From contig JAKAYL010000007.1 in NCBI GenBank assembly GCA_021809545.1, forward strand, positions 1 to 52,900: DNA of 52,900 nucleotides, written 5' to 3'. A program made the translations under genes and the position numbers. The DNA is from Thermoplasmata archaeon (lineage in GTDB: Archaea; Thermoplasmatota; Thermoplasmata; Lutacidiplasmatales; UBA184). Positions 48,798 to 52,900 of this stretch are shown one piece after another (positions within the stretch are counted from its first letter, which is position 1; every line of letters begins with the position of its first letter). A model generated the notes under the pieces. That model made no database searches. It had not been told where the DNA came from and saw only the letters and a list, made by a program, of their open reading frames with translations.

Positions 48798-50222
48798 TCA
48801 GAAATGCCAGCTCGGGCCGGTGTATCCCGAGGGGACGGGAACCGATTCCCTATCCCCGAACGGGTGCGGTCGGGGGTGCGGGGAGAGGCCGTGCTTGCGG
48901 CTCACGTAGGCATCGATGGCCTCCGCCGCCTTGGTCGCAGCCGCCATGGCAAATACGATGGACTTTCCTCCGGAGGCGAAGACTCCTTCGACGCCGGTCG
49001 AGAAGCCGGGGAGCTTTCCCTCGGGCGCCCCCTGCGAACCCGCAGCGAGGCCGAGTTCCCGGGAGAACCCGATCATGTCCGCCTTCTGGCCGACGGCAGC
49101 GATGACGGAGTCGCAGGGGACGAACTCCTCCTCTCCCGGGATCGGGACAGGGGAGCGGCGACCCGAGGCGTCCGGTTCGCTCAGCTTCATCTTCTGGAAC
49201 ACGACCCCTTCGACCCGGTCCTTTCCCCGGATCTCGAGGGGGGCGGCGAGGTAGAGGAACTCGATCCCCTCGTCCACGGTCTCCTTGATCTCCTCCTTCT
49301 CGGCGGGCATCTCTTCCCGGGTCCGGCGGTAGGCCACCACGACCTGCCCTCCGTTCGTGAGCCGGAGCGAGGTGCGCGCCGCGTCCATGGCGACATCGCC
49401 GCCACCGACCACGACGACGCGTTTACCGACCTCGGGGGGAGCCCCGCGGTTGGCTTCCTTCAGGAACTCGAGCGCCGGATAGACCCCGGGCTTCTCCTCC
49501 CCTGGGATCCCGAGCTCGCGGTGCGCAGAGGTACCGATCGCCACATAGACGGCCTCGTATCCTTCCTTGAGCAGGCTCTCGGGCGTGAAGTCGGTGCCCG
49601 CCTTGCGGCCTGTGTGGAAGCGGATGTCCAGGCCCCGGAGGCGGTGCATGTCCTTCTCGAGCTCCGAACCGTCGAGGCGGTAGCGGGGGATCGCCCCCAT
49701 CTGTCCGCCGAACTGGGAGTCCTGCTCGAAGACCGTGACCGAATACCCGCGGAGAGCCAGCTCCCAGGCGGCCATGATCCCTGCGGGTCCTCCCCCGATG
49801 ACCGCAACTTGGAAGCCGAGCCGGGCTGCGGAGGCGTACTCGAGGTCGGAATCGCCGTACTCGAGCGCCGCCCGCTTGAGGTGCCGGATGGCCACGGGAA
49901 GCCCACGGTTGCCCCGGATGCAGGCCGTCTCACAATAGTGGTAGCACGCTTTGCAGAGGCTCGAGGCCATCGGATTGGCAAAGAGCACGGTCTTCGCGGC
50001 CTCGTCGAACTTCCCCTGGGAGATCAGGGTCACGTATCCCCGGCAATCCTGGGAGATGGGGCACGCTTCGATGCAGTAAGGGAGGGCACACTGATTGCAG
50101 CGCTCTGCCTCCCGGATCGCCTCGATCGGAGAATAGGGATGGATGATCTCGTCGAAGTCGTGCGAGCGCAGGGTCGGCGTCTCTTCCCGGATCCGGATCC
50201 TCTTGTTCGCGTAGGAGTACAT
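48798..50222 (-). CDS. GltD/NfnB-like NAD(P)H-dependent flavoprotein
   Basis: A 474-residue homologue of the glutamate synthase small subunit. The N-terminal Fe-S domain has CNQCALPYCIEACPISQDC and CKACYHYCETACIRG. The FAD site is VAVIGGGPAGIMAA, and the NAD(P) site is VVVVGGGDVAMDAART. The C-terminal motif is GVEGVFASGG. Relatives serve GltS, dihydropyrimidine dehydrogenase or electron-bifurcating NfnAB; no GltB or NfnA is adjacent. A role in supplying reduced ferredoxin, for example to benzoyl-CoA reductase, is speculative. A TATA-like TAGATATAAG (50279-50288) lies upstream. Confidence 0.87.
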   Translation of the reverse strand: MYSYANKRIRIREETPTLRSHDFDEIIHPYSPIEAIREAERCNQCALPYCIEACPISQDCRGYVTLISQGKFDEAAKTVLFANPMASSLCKACYHYCETACIRGNRGLPVAIRHLKRAALEYGDSDLEYASAARLGFQVAVIGGGPAGIMAAWELALRGYSVTVFEQDSQFGGQMGAIPRYRLDGSELEKDMHRLRGLDIRFHTGRKAGTDFTPESLLKEGYEAVYVAIGTSAHRELGIPGEEKPGVYPALEFLKEANRGAPPEVGKRVVVVGGGDVAMDAARTSLRLTNGGQVVVAYRRTREEMPAEKEEIKETVDEGIEFLYLAAPLEIRGKDRVEGVVFQKMKLSEPDASGRRSPVPIPGEEEFVPCDSVIAAVGQKADMIGFSRELGLAAGSQGAPEGKLPGFSTGVEGVFASGGKSIVFAMAAATKAAEAIDAYVSRKHGLSPHPRPHPFGDRESVPVPSGYTGPSWHF

Positions 50223-50395
50223 CGCTGGTAGGTTCGCTGGTACGACCTCTTCCCCCCCTTCTCAGTAGAGAATGGCGACTAGATATAAGCTCGACCGAAC
50301 AGGTTCGATGCGGGAACCCCGTCCCCGTGCGCGTCTCCCCGACCGCGCTTCTTATGACGCCCGGTAGTTCCCCGTCTGCCGAAGGGGAAACTGCG

Positions 50396-51805
50396 ATGGC
50401 GGGAATGAAGGTGCTTCTCGTGGGGTCCGGCGGCCGGGAGCACGCCATCGGGGAAGCCCTCCGGCGCAGCGAGGCCGAGGTCTTTGTCGCCGCCCCTACC
50501 GTCAATCCCGGCCTGCACCGTCTGGCCCGGGAGTACCGTACTCTTCCGGTGGAAGACGGGGAGGCCATCACCCAGTGGGCCAAGGCCTGCCGTGTCTCCC
50601 TCGCCGTGCTGGGGCCGGACGCCTCCGTGGCCGCGGGGGTGGCGGATAACCTACGAGCCGCTGGCATCCCGACCGTGGGACCCGGCAAGGACGGGGCCCG
50701 GATGGAGAGTTCGAAGGCGTTCGCCCGGGAGTTCCTGGACCGCCATGGGATCCGGGAGACCCCGCAATTCCAGATCGTGAAGTCGCCCGGGGAGATCGAG
50801 GGGGCCCTCTCGAGCTTCGCCGAGACCGGCTTCGTGCTCAAACCCTCGTGGCTGACCGCCGGGAAGGGAGTGCTGGTCGGCGGAGTGGACTTCCAGACTC
50901 CCACGGAGGGTCGACAGCTCGCCTCCCAGATGCTCGCGGAGGGGAAGGGCGCCCCTCTCGTTGTCGAGGAGAAGCTCGACGGGGAGGAGTTCAGCCTCAT
51001 GGCCTTCGTCGACGGGAAGCATGTCTACCCGATGCCGCTCGTCAAGGACTACAAGCGGGCCCTGGACGGGGACCTGGGCGGGAACACCGGGGGGATGGGG
51101 TCCTTCTCGACCCGGGATCACCTCCTGCCGTACGTGAGCTCCGCCGACCGGGACACTTCGGTGGCGCTCTTGGAGCGAACCGTCACCGCCCTCCAGAAGG
51201 AGGGCATCGACTACCGCGGGATCCTCTACGCCGGGTTCATGATGACCCGGCGGGGTCCGCTCATCCTCGAGTTCAACGCACGCTTCGGCGATCCGGAGGC
51301 GCTCAACGTGCTCACCCTCTACAACGGGACCGACTTCGCCCCCCTCCTCCTCAGCCTGGCCGAGGGCAACCTGAACCGCACCTTCCTTGACTTCCGTCTG
51401 CGGGCGAGCGTGGTGAAGTACCTGGTCCCTCCGGGCTACGGCTCCCATCCCACCTCCGGTGGGATTCTCGAGATCGACGAGGCAGCCCTCGCCCGGAATG
51501 CGATCTCCCTCTACTACGGCTCCGTGACCCCTGGTCCTCACCCGGGGAGCGTGGTCCTGGGGACTTCCCGGGCCATAGCCCTCGTGGCCGAGGCGAGCGC
51601 CCTCCGGGAAGCCCTGGTCCGCGTGGAAGATGGGATACGGTGCGTGAAGGGTACCTTCGACCTGCGGCACGATATTGCAACGGCGATCGATCTCAAGAAG
51701 CGGACGAGCCACATGGACACGGTCCGCGCGACAACTCCCACGACCCCAGGAGGCGTCGCGAACCTGACCCGGAGTGGCCCTCAGCCCCCCTCGGTATTCA
51801 CTTAG
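50396..51805 (+). CDS. purD: Phosphoribosylamine-glycine ligase
   Basis: Purine biosynthesis, ATP-dependent joining of glycine to phosphoribosylamine. A 469-residue ATP-grasp protein: N-terminal KVLLVGSGGREHAIG, the ATP-grasp segment FVLKPSWLTAGKGV, EEFSLMAFVDG, the GGMGSFSTRDH loop and EFNARFGDPEA. The ATG at 50396 gives the family N-terminus; earlier in-frame starts only add a poor leader. The last ~35 residues are an unrelated Thr/Pro-rich tail. The 3' end overlaps the convergent peptidase gene by 8 nt. Confidence 0.93.
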   Translation: MAGMKVLLVGSGGREHAIGEALRRSEAEVFVAAPTVNPGLHRLAREYRTLPVEDGEAITQWAKACRVSLAVLGPDASVAAGVADNLRAAGIPTVGPGKDGARMESSKAFAREFLDRHGIRETPQFQIVKSPGEIEGALSSFAETGFVLKPSWLTAGKGVLVGGVDFQTPTEGRQLASQMLAEGKGAPLVVEEKLDGEEFSLMAFVDGKHVYPMPLVKDYKRALDGDLGGNTGGMGSFSTRDHLLPYVSSADRDTSVALLERTVTALQKEGIDYRGILYAGFMMTRRGPLILEFNARFGDPEALNVLTLYNGTDFAPLLLSLAEGNLNRTFLDFRLRASVVKYLVPPGYGSHPTSGGILEIDEAALARNAISLYYGSVTPGPHPGSVVLGTSRAIALVAEASALREALVRVEDGIRCVKGTFDLRHDIATAIDLKKRTSHMDTVRATTPTTPGGVANLTRSGPQPPSVFT

Positions 51806-52900
51806 TCGCTTTCGAAGTTCCCCCTCGGCGGTTAGTAGGGAGGGAAGGGCGCCGCTGGACCCACCGTCTGGCACGGAACAAGAGACCCCCCAGGAGCAGC
51901 GATTCCGCGAGGAAGAGCCCCCCCACGAGCATTTCACCGAGTGTTGACGGAATGAGGGGAGCATACGTGGTGGGAGCGATCGCCTGATGCGTGGCGCTGA
52001 TCAAGCCCTGTCCCACACATCCTAAGAGCAAACTGGAGCCGGAATCCCCCACAGAGGCCCCTGGGGCAACCCACCAGAGACAGGCCGTCGCAGAGATGCC
52101 TTGGTCTTCCCCGGGAGCCGCGGGCAATGTTCCGACAGACTGGGGGCCGCTCTGGATAGTGATGCCCGAACTCTGGACCGTGCGGTCCGAACACTTCGTC
52201 CCGCAACGACCCAAGGTCGCAGTGAGGGTAAGGGAGAAGGAAGGAGGTAGGTTCGGCGGGACCACGGTGTCGGAGGAGGTCAGGAGGGCAATCAGGTCGG
52301 TCCGATTGCCTTGGGTCTGAGTCCGGACCCCGGTGAGTTGGGTGAGATAGGAGACGGTGAAACCCGGAAGCCCTCCCGGCAGGGTAGTGAGGGAACTCAC
52401 CTGGGTCATGTACGCCGGTGAGGTGGGGGTCTGCGTGCTCTGTAGCTCCAGAAGGTTCAGTTTTCCTCCTGGGGGCAGTCCGGAGGCGTTGGTCCATGTC
52501 CCGGGCCCGGTCTCCACGCTCAGGTCCTGGAAGGAGACCTCGTTGAAGGCAGGAAGGGTGGTCTCGTGGCCGTTGATCTGGGGCGACTCCAGGATCCATT
52601 CGGCACTGTCCGCCTGGACCACGGCGCAACCGGGCCAGAAGAGGGTGCCACCACAGACATCCAACATTCCACCGTTATTCCAGCTCTGCCCCGTGGTCTG
52701 GTCCTCGAGGGCGAAGTAGATGAGCTGCTGGCCGAAGTAGTTCTCTCCGACAATCTCGACCTCTCCGCAGAGTAGGTCCCCGGGATTCACGGAAAGGGAG
52801 ACGCTGTTCGCCACCGAGGGGAGCGTCTCCCACCATGCCGTGATCCCTCGTCCGGGAACCAGGGTGACTCCCACTTGTGCGAGACTGCCAGTGTCCGTTC
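51798..52900 (-). CDS. Glutamic peptidase (family G1/A4, eqolisin)-like protein, 5' end off the window
   Basis: The frame is open to the right edge, so the N-terminus is missing; an apparent GTG at 52874 is internal. The visible start reads ...TDTGSLAQVG...ITAWWETLP, matching the eqolisin core with the catalytic Gln in SLAQVG. VNPGDLLCGEV and SAEWILESPQ follow, the latter with the catalytic Glu region. G1 peptidases are acid-active. Further on are a ~100-residue region with Cys (GRCGTKCSD) and a C-terminal membrane helix (LAESLLLGGLLF) with a basic tail. The enzyme is thus probably anchored on the cell surface. Confidence 0.8.
   Translation of the reverse strand, partial: TDTGSLAQVGVTLVPGRGITAWWETLPSVANSVSLSVNPGDLLCGEVEIVGENYFGQQLIYFALEDQTTGQSWNNGGMLDVCGGTLFWPGCAVVQADSAEWILESPQINGHETTLPAFNEVSFQDLSVETGPGTWTNASGLPPGGKLNLLELQSTQTPTSPAYMTQVSSLTTLPGGLPGFTVSYLTQLTGVRTQTQGNRTDLIALLTSSDTVVPPNLPPSFSLTLTATLGRCGTKCSDRTVQSSGITIQSGPQSVGTLPAAPGEDQGISATACLWWVAPGASVGDSGSSLLLGCVGQGLISATHQAIAPTTYAPLIPSTLGEMLVGGLFLAESLLLGGLLFRARRWVQRRPSLPTNRRGGTSKATK

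Noticed and set aside
1-52900. CRISPR array or prophage
   Set aside because: No short regularly spaced repeats, cas genes, integrase or capsid genes were seen in any frame.

Overview
This 52.9-kb window is GC-rich archaeal chromosome. Domain-level markers are ribosomal protein S8e, SRP19, a GPN-loop GTPase, Gar1, transcription factor B, an Rpr2-type RNase P protein, tRNA-splicing endonuclease, archaeal-type prolyl-tRNA synthetase, a DUF373 membrane protein and two bacterio-opsin-activator-type HTH regulators. Many genes have a TATA-like box about 25-28 bp before the start codon, so leaderless mRNAs look common. The best lineage guess, an inference only, is Thermoplasmatota or a relative. Coding density is very high, with many ATGA overlaps, and no gene-free stretch exceeds 300 bp.

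Layout: 1-2341 (-) is a large secreted Asp-box/Ig-repeat protein that runs off the left edge. 2428-5712 (+) holds S8e, SRP19, a GPN GTPase, an endonuclease IV-like protein with a histone-H1-like tail, and a SIS isomerase. 5761-6753 (-) is an aldo/keto reductase. 6942-10163 (+) and 11433-15479 (-) form the standout locus: MaoC, 6-oxocyclohexenecarbonyl-CoA hydrolase (oah), hydroxycyclohexenecarbonyl-CoA dehydrogenase (had) and dienoyl-CoA hydratase (dch), facing a four-gene ATP-dependent benzoyl-CoA reductase operon (bcrB-bcrA-bcrD-bcrC). Together they encode anaerobic opening of the aromatic ring from benzoyl-CoA to 3-hydroxypimeloyl-CoA. A 3-hydroxyacyl-CoA dehydrogenase at 16667 could take the next oxidation.

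15720-24915 holds a tRNA-thiolation-type enzyme, the hydroxyacyl-CoA dehydrogenase, a PrsW-like protease, a CrtC/AttH-prenyltransferase fusion, a small conserved protein, a DNA glycosylase, the gar1-tfb operon and two tandem HTH regulators. 24923-30741 (-) holds a membrane protein with a penicillin-acylase-like hydrolase, an FAH-family protein, an AHSA1/SRPBCC protein, tRNA-Pro(CGG) and triosephosphate isomerase. 30805-36161 (+) holds an MFS transporter, GNAT, HAD phosphatase, pyrE and endA. 36186-37508 (-) holds an exonuclease-like protein, Rpr2 and a double zinc ribbon.

37559-44637 (-) is a complete phosphate operon read AbrB-PhoU regulator, pstS, pstC, pstA, pstB, phoU. Its PstS is two fused binding domains encoded by a 1053-bp tandem repeat whose 817-bp core is identical between copies. 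44884-52900 holds DUF373, ProRS, an orphan NqrB/RnfD-like membrane protein, a GltD-like flavoprotein, PurD, and a glutamic peptidase (G1) cut by the right edge.
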